Assembly: GCF_000455205.1 (NCBI RefSeq)
Contig: NZ_AUWQ01000010.1
Coordinates: 62,001-126,000, forward strand
From: Mycobacterium sp. UM_CSW
GTDB taxonomy: Bacteria > Actinomycetota > Actinomycetes > Mycobacteriales > Mycobacteriaceae
Direction: 5' to 3'
Length of the DNA: 64,000 nt
Shown: piece by piece, positions 10,127-18,454 of the stretch
Position numbering within the stretch: position 1 is the stretch's first letter
How the letters are laid out: each line of letters opens with the position of its first letter
The notes under the pieces: generated by a model
The model's database searches: none
Seen by the model: only the letters and a program-made list of their open reading frames with translations
What the model was told of the DNA's origin: nothing
Translations under genes and position numbers: made by a program

Positions 10127-10801
10127 ATGAAACACTTGACCGCAGCAACCATTACCGTGGCGCTGAGTCTGGCGCTCGTAGCGTGCGGCTCTAGCAACAA
10201 ATCATCGCCGTCGACGTCGACATCCACTTCGACGTCAACGTCGACTTCAACGACCACCTCGAAAACCTCTTCGACGCCGAGCGCGCAGGGCGGCCCGACG
10301 ATCGCCGACTACATTCGCGACGCCCACATCACCGAGACCCCGGTGCACCACGGGGATCCTGGGCCCAACGTCGACCTGCCGGTGCCCGCGGGCTGGCAGA
10401 TCAACCAGAACGCCGGCACGTCGTACGGCGGCATCGTTTTGGCGCAGCCGTCCAATCCGTCCGATCCGCCCACCATTTCGGCGCTCTATTCGAAACTGAC
10501 CGGTGACGTCGACACGGCGAAGATCATCCAGTACGCCCCCAACGAGCTACTCGGACTTCCCGGCTATCAGGGCACCGGCAACGGCGCGGCGTCCACGCTC
10601 GGGGGTTTTCAGGCCTGGCAGCTCAAGGGCTCCTACCAGAGGGACGGCAAGACGCGGGCCGTCGCACAGAAGACGGTGGTCATCCCCAGCCAGGGCGCGG
10701 TTTACGTGCTGCAGCTCAACGCCGACGCGCTGCAGGCCGACGAGGCGCCGTTGATGGATGCCGCCAACATCATCGACGACCAGACGACCATCACCCCCTG
10801 A
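10127..10801 (+). CDS. lpqN: LpqN-family lipoprotein
   Basis: Exported lipoprotein of the LpqN/LpqT family (224 residues). The signal peptide ends in lipobox LVAC, with the lipidated cysteine near residue 22. A low-complexity linker of Ser/Thr repeats follows (about residues 25-50), then the Lpp-LpqN domain, whose segment HITETPVHHGDPGPNVDLPVP closely matches Rv0583c. The start is ATG at 10127: GGGAGG lies 7 nt upstream, whereas TTG at 10121 would touch that site. LpqN of M. tuberculosis has been reported as a secreted virulence factor that engages the host ubiquitin ligase CBL; whether that applies in this species is unknown. Confidence 0.93.
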   Translation: MKHLTAATITVALSLALVACGSSNKSSPSTSTSTSTSTSTSTTTSKTSSTPSAQGGPTIADYIRDAHITETPVHHGDPGPNVDLPVPAGWQINQNAGTSYGGIVLAQPSNPSDPPTISALYSKLTGDVDTAKIIQYAPNELLGLPGYQGTGNGAASTLGGFQAWQLKGSYQRDGKTRAVAQKTVVIPSQGAVYVLQLNADALQADEAPLMDAANIIDDQTTITP

Positions 10802-10865
10802 TCGTCGGCCGCCTTTCGGGCCGCCGCGGCGGTGAACTCCCTACGCCGCGGCGCCCGATTGGCCT

Positions 10866-10871
10866 TACGGT
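10866..10871 (+). promoter_or_regulatory. -10 element predicting a leaderless transcript
   Basis: TACGGT (TANNNT) ends 6 nt before the ATG at 10878. No Shine-Dalgarno sequence is present, so transcription is expected to start at the A of ATG. Confidence 0.55.
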
Positions 10872-10877
10872 GTTGGC

Positions 10878-11363
10878 ATGCCAGAACAGTCGCACGCGAT
10901 AGACGCCGCGCACCCCCCGTCGGCGCTACTGCGTCTCGTCAACCCCGTGCTCGGGTTCCTGCTCCGCACCCCGCTTGCCGGACCGGCACGCAAGCAGCTG
11001 ATGGTGTTGAGCTTCACGGGGCGAAAGACGGGGCGGGAGTTCACAATTCCCGTGAGCGCCCACGTGATCGACCATGAGCTGTATGCGCTGACCGGCGCCC
11101 CGTGGAAGCAGAACTTCCGCGGCGGCGCGGCCGCCAACGTTGTCTACGACGGCAAGACGACGGCCATGCGCGGCGAGCTCATCCGCGACCGCACCATCGT
11201 CTCGGACCTATTCCACCGCTGCGCCGAGTCCTACGGCGTGCAGCGCGCTCAGCGAATGATCGGACTGAAGTTCCGCGACGAGCGCATCCCGACCCGCGAA
11301 GAGTTCGCCGAAGCCGTCGACCGGATGCACCTGGGGGCGGTCCGCTTCACTCCGGCCGGCTAG
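10878..11363 (+). CDS. Deazaflavin (F420)-dependent nitroreductase-family protein
   Basis: Small split-barrel protein of the Ddn/FDOR family (161 residues), predicted to bind F420 or a related flavin and carry out a hydride-transfer reaction on an unknown substrate. Family hallmarks are MVLSFTGRKTGREFTIPVS near residue 40 and APWKQNFRGG near residue 75. The start is ATG at 10878, with a TANNNT element at leaderless spacing and no ribosome-binding site. The last 17 bp overlap the 3' end of the convergent PAS-ANTAR gene. A second family member lies at 56466-56921. Confidence 0.88.
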   Translation: MPEQSHAIDAAHPPSALLRLVNPVLGFLLRTPLAGPARKQLMVLSFTGRKTGREFTIPVSAHVIDHELYALTGAPWKQNFRGGAAANVVYDGKTTAMRGELIRDRTIVSDLFHRCAESYGVQRAQRMIGLKFRDERIPTREEFAEAVDRMHLGAVRFTPAG

Positions 11364-12027
11364 CCGCGCGCAGGTGGGCGGTGAGCAGCCGCTGGTCGAA
11401 TCGCGAGTGCGAGGTGATGGCCTCCTTGCCCAACGCGGCGAAGTCCTCGGCGATCTGCCGCGCCAGCGGCCATAGCTTCATATTGCGCGCCTGGGAAAGC
11501 GATTTGAGCAGATTGAAAGCCGCATCCTCGTCGATGCCATAGACCAACATGAGCATGCCCTTGGCTTGGTCGATCACGCCGCGACGCTCGGCGATCGCTG
11601 CGACTTTCGCCGTGATGGCGTCCTCGGATTTTCTGGTGGGCGCCGGCGTGACGTCGATGTAGAAGCCGTGGGTGCCGATCACCTCGCCGGCGTCGTCGCA
11701 GAATTGATCGCCCACCACAACCACATGGTGGACGGCGCCACGGGTGTCGACGATGCGGTGCCGCGCGCTGAACGGCTGACGGTTCTTGACCATGTCGTCG
11801 ATGGTCGCGGCCACTTGGTGACGATCGTCGGGGTGCTTGTGCGATAACACCAAGTCGGTGGTCGGAGTCACCGTTCCGGGCTCATAGCCGTGCATGCGCT
11901 GCACCTGTTCGGACCATTCCCAGCGTCGGTCTTCGAAATAGAAGCGGAACCAGCCGGCGCACTGCGGTGTACCGCCCGCCAGCGCCTGTTCGACGGCCGC
12001 CGCTTGGCCGTCTAGTTGCCAAGCCAT
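11347..12027 (-). CDS. PAS-ANTAR regulator
   Basis: Predicted sensory RNA-binding antiterminator of 226 residues. The N-terminal half is a PAS fold (about residues 22-120; RRWEWSEQVQRMHGY and the later HGFYIDVT are typical PAS_3 segments). The C-terminal half is an ANTAR three-helix domain (about residues 140-198; ERRGVIDQAKGMLM is the signature). ANTAR proteins prevent transcription termination by binding paired RNA hairpins. The start is ATG at 12027, 16 bp inside the end of the upstream zinc-finger gene, so the two are a translationally linked pair. The PAS ligand is unknown. Confidence 0.9.
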   Translation of the reverse strand: MAWQLDGQAAAVEQALAGGTPQCAGWFRFYFEDRRWEWSEQVQRMHGYEPGTVTPTTDLVLSHKHPDDRHQVAATIDDMVKNRQPFSARHRIVDTRGAVHHVVVVGDQFCDDAGEVIGTHGFYIDVTPAPTRKSEDAITAKVAAIAERRGVIDQAKGMLMLVYGIDEDAAFNLLKSLSQARNMKLWPLARQIAEDFAALGKEAITSHSRFDQRLLTAHLRAASRPE

Positions 12028-12338
12028 GGCGCCCGTCCCTGCAAGAGTGCGTCACGTTGCCGCAGCCGACGCTCTGAGAGGCGACACAGTTCGCGGGATC
12101 GATCCACCTGCTGCCGCGCGCGTTGCAAGGATTTTGCGACGGAAATCTGCAGCGACCGGCTGGCCTCGGCGCTGTCCCGTGTCCCCACGAAGCTTCGCCC
12201 AACGGTTTGGCGCAGCGCGGCGGTCCGGCGGGCCGTTCGCGCCCGGTGAGCCTTCTGCCGGCACGCCGACGAGCAGTAGATCGCGTCCGACCGCCCGGAG
12301 AAACCGGCGCCGCACATCGAGCACGCACCCCTGGTCAT
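12012..12338 (-). CDS. Small zinc-finger protein, first gene of the PAS-ANTAR operon
   Basis: Protein of 108 residues that I do not assign to a named family. It begins MTRGACSMCGAGFSGR and continues YCSSACRQKAHRARTARR, which together form a four-cysteine zinc-finger-like site. A highly basic, Arg/Gln/Ser-rich and probably helical tail follows. The frame stays open upstream to 12557, but the ATG at 12338 is preferred because the upstream part lies inside echA. The gene overlaps the PAS-ANTAR start by 16 bp. An 11-bp inverted repeat ends exactly at this start codon. A nucleic-acid-binding role is inferred from the finger and the charge only. Confidence 0.72.
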   Translation of the reverse strand: MTRGACSMCGAGFSGRSDAIYCSSACRQKAHRARTARRTAALRQTVGRSFVGTRDSAEASRSLQISVAKSLQRARQQVDRSRELCRLSERRLRQRDALLQGRAPWLGN

Positions 12339-12375
12339 AGCCGTTACGTTACAGCTATGGGTGTCGTAACGGCTA
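12338..12375 (-). promoter_or_regulatory. Perfect 11-bp inverted repeat abutting the start codon of the zinc-finger/PAS-ANTAR operon
   Basis: TAGCCGTTACG (12338-12348) and CGTAACGGCTA (12365-12375) are exact reverse complements separated by 16 nt. On the minus strand the second arm ends at the A of the ATG. In RNA this would make a hairpin that hides the ribosome entry region; in DNA it could be an operator. The loop also carries a tandem GTAAC repeat. Confidence 0.6.
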
Positions 12376-12378
12376 GCG

Positions 12379-13140
12379 TCACCGCTGTCGGCGGTTGCGC
12401 TCGGCCACTCTGCGGTAGGCCTGGTCGAGATCTGCCGCGGGGGCCTGCGAGCCGGCGATGCTCTGTTCGGCGGCGAGTGCGGGTTCGACGACCGCCGCCG
12501 ATCCCCGCCGATAGATCTCCTTGAGCCCCCGCATGGTGATCGTCGGCACGGCCGCAATCTGGGCGGCCAGTTCGAGCGCGCGGGGCAACAGGTCGGCGTG
12601 GGCGACGACCTCGGTGACCAGCCCGATTTGTTCGGCCCGCCGGGCGTCGACGATCTCCCCCGTCATCGACATGCGGCGCGCCATCGCCGCGCCGACGAGT
12701 TGCGGCAGCCGAGCGGTCATGCCGCCGCCGGGCAGGATGCCCACCTGCGCGTGGGTGTCGCCGAAGATGGCGCGCTCGGAGGCGATCAGAAAGTCGCAGC
12801 CGAGCGCGATTTCGAGGCCCCCGGTGAACACCGGGCCGTTGACGGCGCCGACGACGGGTGTGCGCATCTCCCCAACGCGGGCGACGCAGTTATGTGTTTC
12901 GTACACCGCGAAGTAGTCCGGGCCCCTGGCCGCTGCCTCCTTAAGATCGACTCCCGCGCAGAAGGCGGGGTCGGCACCCGTCAGCACGACGACGGCCACG
13001 CCCTCGTCGTCGTCGGCGGCGCACAGCGCGTCGAACAGCGACTCAACGAGGTTGCGGCTCAACGCGTTACGCGCGTCGGGCCGGTTGAGGGTGAGCACTC
13101 GGATGCCGTCGTGGTCGGCCGATGCAAGCGGCTGCGTCAC
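12379..13140 (-). CDS. Enoyl-CoA hydratase/isomerase family protein
   Basis: Crotonase-fold protein of 253 residues, predicted to hydrate or isomerise enoyl-CoA substrates. It carries the CoA-binding segment [15 protein letters not shown], oxyanion-hole region [17 protein letters not shown] and catalytic-region [20 protein letters not shown]. The start is GTG at 13140, overlapping the galK stop as GTGA (13137-13140); a much longer open frame upstream is only the shadow of galK. It is the third gene of a coupled galT-galK-echA operon, an unexpected partner for Leloir-pathway enzymes. The substrate cannot be deduced. Confidence 0.9.
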   Translation of the reverse strand: MTQPLASADHDGIRVLTLNRPDARNALSRNLVESLFDALCAADDDEGVAVVVLTGADPAFCAGVDLKEAAARGPDYFAVYETHNCVARVGEMRTPVVGAVNGPVFTGGLEIALGCDFLIASERAIFGDTHAQVGILPGGGMTARLPQLVGAAMARRMSMTGEIVDARRAEQIGLVTEVVAHADLLPRALELAAQIAAVPTITMRGLKEIYRRGSAAVVEPALAAEQSIAGSQAPAADLDQAYRRVAERNRRQR

Positions 13141-14234
13141 GACTCCCCCTCCGGCCCCGCGCCCGCGCCCGCGCGGGTCCGGGTGATGATCGGCCGTGGG
13201 TGACCCGCGGCGAGCGCCGTCCGCCGCACCGAGTCGGCGACCGCGTCCGCCCGGCGCTCCGGCACCAATGCGATCACGCAGCCGCCGAACCCGCCGCCGG
13301 TCATCCGGGCGCCCAAAGCGCCGGCGCCCACAGCGGTATCGGCGATGAGATCGATGTGTTCGGTGGTGATCTGGAAGTCGTCGCGCATGGAGACGTGCGA
13401 GGAGGTCAAGATGTGGCCGGCCTCGATGAAATCCGAATTGGCCAATGCCGCAACAAAATCCAGCACCCTGCCGTTCTCGGTGAGGACGTGGCGCGCGCGG
13501 CGGGCATCGATCGGGTTGCCGACGGCGCTCAACTCCGCGCGTCCGCGATCCCAGACTTCCCGCAACGACGACGCCCGCAAGTCGGCGGCCGCGCGCTCGC
13601 AGGACTTGCGGCGGGCGGCGTATTCGCCGCCGGCGTGGCTGTGCCGGGCCCTGGAGTCGATCAGCAGCAGCGCGACCCCGGACGCTTCGGGGTCGAAGGC
13701 CACCGGCGTGAGGCTGAGGTCGTGAAAGTCGATCAGCAACGCCGTCGACGGCTGCCCGAACAGCGAGGCCAGCTGGTCGAGCAAACCCGTTGGGGCGCCG
13801 ACGTAGTCGTTCTCCGCGCGCTGGGCCAGCCGCGCCTGCTCTTTTTCGTCGATGCGCATGCCGGCGGCCGCCGCGATCGCACCGAGGACCGCGCATTCCA
13901 GCGCCGCCGACGAGGACAGGCCCGATCCCATCTCCACGTCGCTGGTGATCCACATCGTGCCGCCGGGTATCGGTTGGCCGGTTTGACGCAGCGCCCACAC
14001 CACCCCCGCAACGTAAGCGGCCCAGTCGGTCACCTGACCGGGAAAGGTGTCGAGTGGAAATCGCACCGCGCCCTGCGCGCGCTGGCTGTGCACGGTGATT
14101 CCATCGGTGCGGTCGGGCGTGAAGGTCACCACGGTGCGCTGCGGCAGCGCGATCGGCAGCGCGAAGCCGAGGTTGTAGTCGGTGTGCTCGCCGATCAGGT
14201 TGACCCGCCCGGGGGCGGAGTAGCGGACCGTCAT
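13137..14234 (-). CDS. galK: Galactokinase
   Basis: Phosphorylates galactose to galactose-1-phosphate with ATP in the Leloir pathway. It has 365 residues with all three GHMP-kinase motifs: the galactokinase signature [13 protein letters not shown] near the N-terminus, the ATP loop [15 protein letters not shown] near residue 100, and [16 protein letters not shown] near the C-terminus. The start is ATG at 14234, overlapping the galT stop as ATGA. The length is close to M. tuberculosis GalK. The operon order galT-galK matches that species, while echA follows here. Confidence 0.95.
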   Translation of the reverse strand: MTVRYSAPGRVNLIGEHTDYNLGFALPIALPQRTVVTFTPDRTDGITVHSQRAQGAVRFPLDTFPGQVTDWAAYVAGVVWALRQTGQPIPGGTMWITSDVEMGSGLSSSAALECAVLGAIAAAAGMRIDEKEQARLAQRAENDYVGAPTGLLDQLASLFGQPSTALLIDFHDLSLTPVAFDPEASGVALLLIDSRARHSHAGGEYAARRKSCERAAADLRASSLREVWDRGRAELSAVGNPIDARRARHVLTENGRVLDFVAALANSDFIEAGHILTSSHVSMRDDFQITTEHIDLIADTAVGAGALGARMTGGGFGGCVIALVPERRADAVADSVRRTALAAGHPRPIITRTRAGAGAGPEGES

Positions 14235-15388
14235 CCGAGCTCCCGCAGCCGCGCGGCGACGGCCTCGGGCGTGACGTCGCTGATGAACGCGTCCATCGCC
14301 GACTCGGAGGCCGCCAGGTACTTGAGCTTGGTCGCGCTGCGCCGGATCGACATCAGCTCGACGTGGAAGTAGCCGTCGTCCTGGGCGTCGGTGGCGGCGA
14401 ACTGGTGCAGCGCCGAGATGTAGGGCAGCGGGGTCGCATACATCCGGTCGAACCGCCCGAGCACGTCGAGGTAGATGTGCGCGAACGCATCGAGTTCGTC
14501 CTCGCGGAGCTCGACGAGGTTGTGCACGAACCTGTTCGGATACAGGTGCACCTCGACCGGCCAGCGCGCCGCGAACGGCACGAACGCCGTGAAAAGCTCG
14601 GTGCGCGCGACGATGCGAGAGCCGTCGGCCACCTCGCGCGCCAGTAGGTCGGCAAAGAGGTTGGAGCCGTGGCGCATTCGGTGCTCGCGCGCCTGCGCCA
14701 GCATGGCGGCGGTTCGCGGCGTCGGGAAGGGGTAGCCGTAGATCTGGCCGTGCGGGTGGGTCAGCGTTACCCCGATTTCCTCGCCGCGGTTTTCGAAACA
14801 GAACACCTGCTCGATGCCCGGTGTGGCCATCAGGTCCGCGGTGCGATGCCGCCACGCCTCGATCACCAGCCGGGCGTGCGCCGGTTCCAACTCCGCGAAC
14901 GACCCGGCGTGGTCGCTGGAAAAGCAGATCACCTCGCAGCGGCCGTGGCCCGGGGCGCAGACGAAGCCGTCACCGTCGGGCGCACCGACGGGCTGCCCGC
15001 CGCCGGACAAGCTCGGGAACCGGTTTTCGAAAACCACGACGTCGTAGTCGGGGGCGGGCACCTCACTGGTCAGGCCGCTCGGTCCCGGACACAGCGGGCA
15101 CTGGTCGGCGGGCGGCTTGTAGGTGCGGTCCTGGCGCAGCGCGGCGACGATCACCCACTGCCCGGTCGAGCGGTCGAACCGCAGCTGCGACTGGTCCGGG
15201 GCCCGCGGCGGCAACGGCCTGCGGTCTTCGACCGGCGCCGGGCGGTGGCCGGGCAGCGCGAAGAACAGGAGGTCCCGGCCGTCGGCCAGCGTTGCCCGCG
15301 TAGGCGCCCTCACGACGTCGAACACTAGCCTGGGCCGCCCGGCGCGGTTCGGGTAACCATGGGGTGTCCGGCCGACGAGAGGGGTCAT
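14231..15388 (-). CDS. galT: Galactose-1-phosphate uridylyltransferase
   Basis: Transfers UMP between UDP-glucose and galactose-1-phosphate. The catalytic HPH triad is visible in [13 protein letters not shown], with CPLCPG as a zinc-ligand segment and [10 protein letters not shown] before it. One intact frame covers the whole enzyme, whereas H37Rv annotation splits it into galTa and galTb. The start is uncertain: ATG at 15388 (385 residues) overlaps the 5' end of the divergent FUSC gene, and GTG at 15325 (364 residues) would avoid this and sits after a weak AGG. The family core begins after either start. It is first in the galT-galK-echA operon. Confidence 0.92.
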   Translation of the reverse strand: MTPLVGRTPHGYPNRAGRPRLVFDVVRAPTRATLADGRDLLFFALPGHRPAPVEDRRPLPPRAPDQSQLRFDRSTGQWVIVAALRQDRTYKPPADQCPLCPGPSGLTSEVPAPDYDVVVFENRFPSLSGGGQPVGAPDGDGFVCAPGHGRCEVICFSSDHAGSFAELEPAHARLVIEAWRHRTADLMATPGIEQVFCFENRGEEIGVTLTHPHGQIYGYPFPTPRTAAMLAQAREHRMRHGSNLFADLLAREVADGSRIVARTELFTAFVPFAARWPVEVHLYPNRFVHNLVELREDELDAFAHIYLDVLGRFDRMYATPLPYISALHQFAATDAQDDGYFHVELMSIRRSATKLKYLAASESAMDAFISDVTPEAVAARLRELG

Positions 15389-17602
15389 CGCATCACTGTT
15401 CTCTACCAACGGGCCCGAGACTGGTGGATCGGGTCGGATCCCGGCCTGCTGCGGCTCCGGATGGCGACGCGCACCACCGCCGCCCTCGGTTGTTCGCTGC
15501 TGATCATGTACCTGGTGACCAAGGCGGCGGGCCAGCCGTTGACGGTCGCCCTGCTCGGTGTCGTCATCACCATGGTCGCGGCGCGATCGGTCAACGAGCC
15601 CGACCCCCGTCGGCAGCGGGTCACCATGGCGCTGCTGCCGCTGCCCGCCGCGGCGTCCATCACCGCCGCCGCGGCACTTGCGCCGCACCCGGTGGCCAGC
15701 GATGCCGCGTTCGTGGCCGTGGTGTTCGCCGCCGTCTACGTCCGCCGCTTCGGGCCTCGCGGCAGGGCGTTGGGCATGGTCGCGTTCATGTCCTATTTCT
15801 TCACTCTGTATCTGCGGGCCCGCATTTCGGAGTTGCCCTGGTTGATGGGCGCGGTGCTGGTCGGGACGCTGTGCACGTTCGTCATGAGCGCGTACGTCCT
15901 GCCCGACCGGCCCGAACGCGTGCTGAGCGCCACCGTTCGGGCGTTGCGGGCGCGGATGGCGATTGTCGTCGACACCACCGCCGACGCGGTGCGCACCGGC
16001 CGGTTCGACGAACGCCGCCGCCGCCGCATGCGTGCCCGCACCATCCGGCTCAACGAGACGGCGCTGATGGTGCAGGGCCAGATCGAGGACAAGGCAGATC
16101 CTGCCGTGCTCTGGCCCGGGGTCACCAGCGAACAACTGGCCCCGTGGCTGTTCGACGCCGAGCTGGCCATCGAATGGGTCGCCACGGCGGGTCGACGGGC
16201 GGCCGCGCTCTCCGCCGACATTCCCGTCAGCACCCGCGTCGAGCTGGTCGGGGCGCTGGCACAGCTGGCGCGGGCGATCCGCACGCCGCAGGGCGACGGC
16301 CTGCGCCGGGCCGCGAGCCAGGCGCAGCGGATCCTCGACGAGTACGCGGACGTGGCCGAGGTACGCCGGCTGGCGCTGGCGATCATCAACGCGGCCAGGG
16401 CGACGGCCGAGGTCCGGGCCGTCGTCGAAGGTGCCGCCGCCGCGCGGGCGGATGCGCTGCAGCGCGCGGAGGACGTGCCGGCCCCGGCGCCGGGCGGTGC
16501 CGACCTCGGCGCCGCCGAGCGGGGCCTGCGCCCGACCACCCGGCAAGCCATCCAGGTGTCGGTCGCCGCGTCGCTGGCCATCGTCACCGGGGAGCTGGTG
16601 TCACCGGCCCGCTGGTATTGGGCGGTGATCGCGGCGTTCGTGATCTTCGCCGGCACGAACTCCTGGGGCGAAACCCTGACCAAGGGTTGGCAGCGGCTGC
16701 TCGGCACCCTGCTGGGCGTGCCCTGCGGCGTGCTGGTGGCCACGCTGTTCACCGGGAACACCACCGCCTCGCTGGTGGCGATCTTCGTCTGCCTGTTCTG
16801 CGCCTTCTATTTCATGACCGTCACGTACAGCCTGATGACCTTCTGGATCACCACGACGCTGGCGCTGCTGTATGGCCTGATGGGCCAATTCTCCTTCGGC
16901 GTGCTGATGCTGCGGATCGAAGAGACCGCGATCGGGGCCGTCATCGGCGTGGCGGTGGCCATCCTGGTGCTGCCCACCCACACCCGGACGACGATTCGCA
17001 CGGACAGCCGCGCGTTCTTGACGGCCTTGTCCGCGCTGATCGAGATTTCCACCGCGACGATGTTCGGCGGCGACGAGACGGTGAGCCCGACCGAGCAGGC
17101 GCGCCAACTCGACCGGGCGCTGCAGCAATTCCGGGTCAGTGCCAAGCCGCTGCTGGCCGGGGTGGCCGGGCTCGCCGGCCGGCGAAGCATCCGGCGGGCC
17201 TTGCGGATATTCGCCGCGTGCGATCGTCACGGGCGCAGCCTGGCGCGCAGCGCCGAGCAATACCAGGATCCGATCGGATCGGAAAGCCTGGCAACGGATT
17301 TCATGGCGGCGGCGGCGCAAACCCGAAGCAATATCGATGCACTGTGCGCCGCGATCGACGGCGCCGAGGGCGTCACCGTCAACTCCGCGACCGACGATCT
17401 GGACGCCGCCGAGACCGCGGCCCGGCACCAGGACGGCGACGGCGAGCTCGGCGCCGATGCCCGGCGGTTTCTCACCGCCGTGCACGCGCTTCGCCAAATC
17501 GATCGGGCGATCATCACGGGGGCCACCAACCTCGGCGCTCGCGAGGGCTACAGCCCGGGCAGGCAGGCGGGGAAGATGCACGGCGAGGTGGGCGGGGTCT
17601 GA
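15359..17602 (+). CDS. FUSC-family integral membrane protein
   Basis: Large membrane protein (747 residues) of the FUSC/aromatic-acid-exporter-like family. Two sets of hydrophobic helices (about residues 35-185 and 385-545) each precede a long soluble helical region, the typical duplicated layout. Family members are proposed efflux or envelope components; no substrate is indicated. The start at ATG 15359 overlaps the possible galT start by up to 30 bp. Conserved-looking sequence RARDWWIGSDPGLLRLRM argues against starting later than about residue 18. The final 55 bp are antisense to the convergent secreted-protein gene. Confidence 0.83.
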   Translation: MGCPADERGHRITVLYQRARDWWIGSDPGLLRLRMATRTTAALGCSLLIMYLVTKAAGQPLTVALLGVVITMVAARSVNEPDPRRQRVTMALLPLPAAASITAAAALAPHPVASDAAFVAVVFAAVYVRRFGPRGRALGMVAFMSYFFTLYLRARISELPWLMGAVLVGTLCTFVMSAYVLPDRPERVLSATVRALRARMAIVVDTTADAVRTGRFDERRRRRMRARTIRLNETALMVQGQIEDKADPAVLWPGVTSEQLAPWLFDAELAIEWVATAGRRAAALSADIPVSTRVELVGALAQLARAIRTPQGDGLRRAASQAQRILDEYADVAEVRRLALAIINAARATAEVRAVVEGAAAARADALQRAEDVPAPAPGGADLGAAERGLRPTTRQAIQVSVAASLAIVTGELVSPARWYWAVIAAFVIFAGTNSWGETLTKGWQRLLGTLLGVPCGVLVATLFTGNTTASLVAIFVCLFCAFYFMTVTYSLMTFWITTTLALLYGLMGQFSFGVLMLRIEETAIGAVIGVAVAILVLPTHTRTTIRTDSRAFLTALSALIEISTATMFGGDETVSPTEQARQLDRALQQFRVSAKPLLAGVAGLAGRRSIRRALRIFAACDRHGRSLARSAEQYQDPIGSESLATDFMAAAAQTRSNIDALCAAIDGAEGVTVNSATDDLDAAETAARHQDGDGELGADARRFLTAVHALRQIDRAIITGATNLGAREGYSPGRQAGKMHGEVGGV

Positions 17603-17976
17603 ACTTTCCTGAGCAGATCCGCCAGGTGGACGAGCGACGGCAACAGGATCGCGTCCACCCCCGCCTTTTGATCCTGGGGCAGGTTGCGGCTGTCCAGGTC
17701 CACCTTGGTGACCTGCTGCTGCAGGCCCGCGATCCGCTGGTTTCGCTCGGCCGGGGTGAGGCTTTCCCAGCTGGCGTCGAGGTCCGCGATCTGGCGCCGC
17801 AGCTCGTCGGCCTCCGCGAAGGGATCCCCCTGAGCGGGCGGCGGGCGCAGCGGGTAGGTATGGCCGGGCGCGGGCTGAACCGGCTCGTCGGCCCGCGCGG
17901 GACTCGACGCCGCCAGCGTCCCGGCCACCAGGGTTGCCACAGCAATTGTCGTGACTCTCCTTGAGAAGAAACGCAT
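17548..17976 (-). CDS. Secreted hypothetical protein with helical region
   Basis: I do not recognise a named family. The protein has 142 residues starting at ATG 17976: a basic start MRFFSRR, a hydrophobic signal stretch and an AxA-like cleavage site (SPARADEP). A proline-rich segment and a charged, probably helical region follow (ADELRRQIADLDASW to about residue 110). The open frame extends upstream to 18234, but that part lies inside the neighbouring gene. Its 3' end overlaps FUSC by 55 bp on the opposite strand. It lies 17 bp behind another small secreted protein and is probably cotranscribed with it. Confidence 0.7.
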   Translation of the reverse strand: MRFFSRRVTTIAVATLVAGTLAASSPARADEPVQPAPGHTYPLRPPPAQGDPFAEADELRRQIADLDASWESLTPAERNQRIAGLQQQVTKVDLDSRNLPQDQKAGVDAILLPSLVHLADLLRKVQTPPTSPCIFPACLPGL

Positions 17977-17993
17977 TTGGTGTCCCCTCCGCA

Positions 17994-18347
17994 CTACGGC
18001 GCGAACGCGCAGATCAATCCGAGCACCCGCTCGCACTCCTCGCGGGTGCGGAAGACGGGTGGGGGCGGCGGCGGGGGAGGTCCCTCGACGATGTTGTCGG
18101 GGCAGCCACCGTAGTACCCGGGTGGGCACTGCTCGTGATAGACGTGGCAGACGTTCAGGTCCCACCCGGTGGCCCGCAAACCGGGCCACACGTAGTCGCC
18201 CGGACACCAGCGCATCCCGGGACCGTGGTAGCACCCCGTCCTCGACGAGCAGTGGTCGTCGTCGGCGTGGGCGGTGCCCGCGGGCGCCCCCGCTGCGGCC
18301 ACCGCCAAGCCGGCCGAGACGAGGACTCCGGCGAGGGCTCGCTTCAT
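17994..18347 (-). CDS. Small secreted cysteine- and proline-rich protein
   Basis: Unassigned family, 117 residues from ATG 18347. A clear signal peptide (MKRALAGVLVSAGLAVAAAG, cleavage near TAHADDD) leads into a mature domain with six or more cysteines (CSSRTGCYHGPGMRWCPGD, CHVYHEQCPPGYYGGCPD), suggesting disulphides. Then comes a run of eight prolines and a short C-terminal region ending CAFAP. The cysteine pattern and Gly/Tyr/Pro content resemble many small mycobacterial secreted proteins. It precedes the other secreted gene by 17 bp on the same strand. Confidence 0.75.
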   Translation of the reverse strand: MKRALAGVLVSAGLAVAAAGAPAGTAHADDDHCSSRTGCYHGPGMRWCPGDYVWPGLRATGWDLNVCHVYHEQCPPGYYGGCPDNIVEGPPPPPPPPVFRTREECERVLGLICAFAP

Positions 18348-18454
18348 GCAGTTAGGTTGCGGCACACCGCTTGCCAAATTTTCGCCGATTTCTTGCGGAA
18401 TTCTTGCGTTGGCCGATGACGGCGCGACTGCCGGCGCCTGACAAGATTGCGGGC

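Noticed and set aside
10190-10275. Tandem TCGACG-like repeat inside lpqN as a possible mobile or phase-variable repeat
   Set aside because: It encodes the Ser/Thr linker common in LpqN-type lipoproteins, with irregular units.
10821-10832. CCGCCGCGGCGG palindrome after lpqN as terminator
   Set aside because: No sensible loop; short GC palindromes are common by chance in this composition.
12339-12557. Upstream extension of the zinc-finger gene
   Set aside because: It lies mostly within echA, is Arg/Pro/Ser-rich like typical antisense or off-frame shadows, and would contain the inverted repeat.
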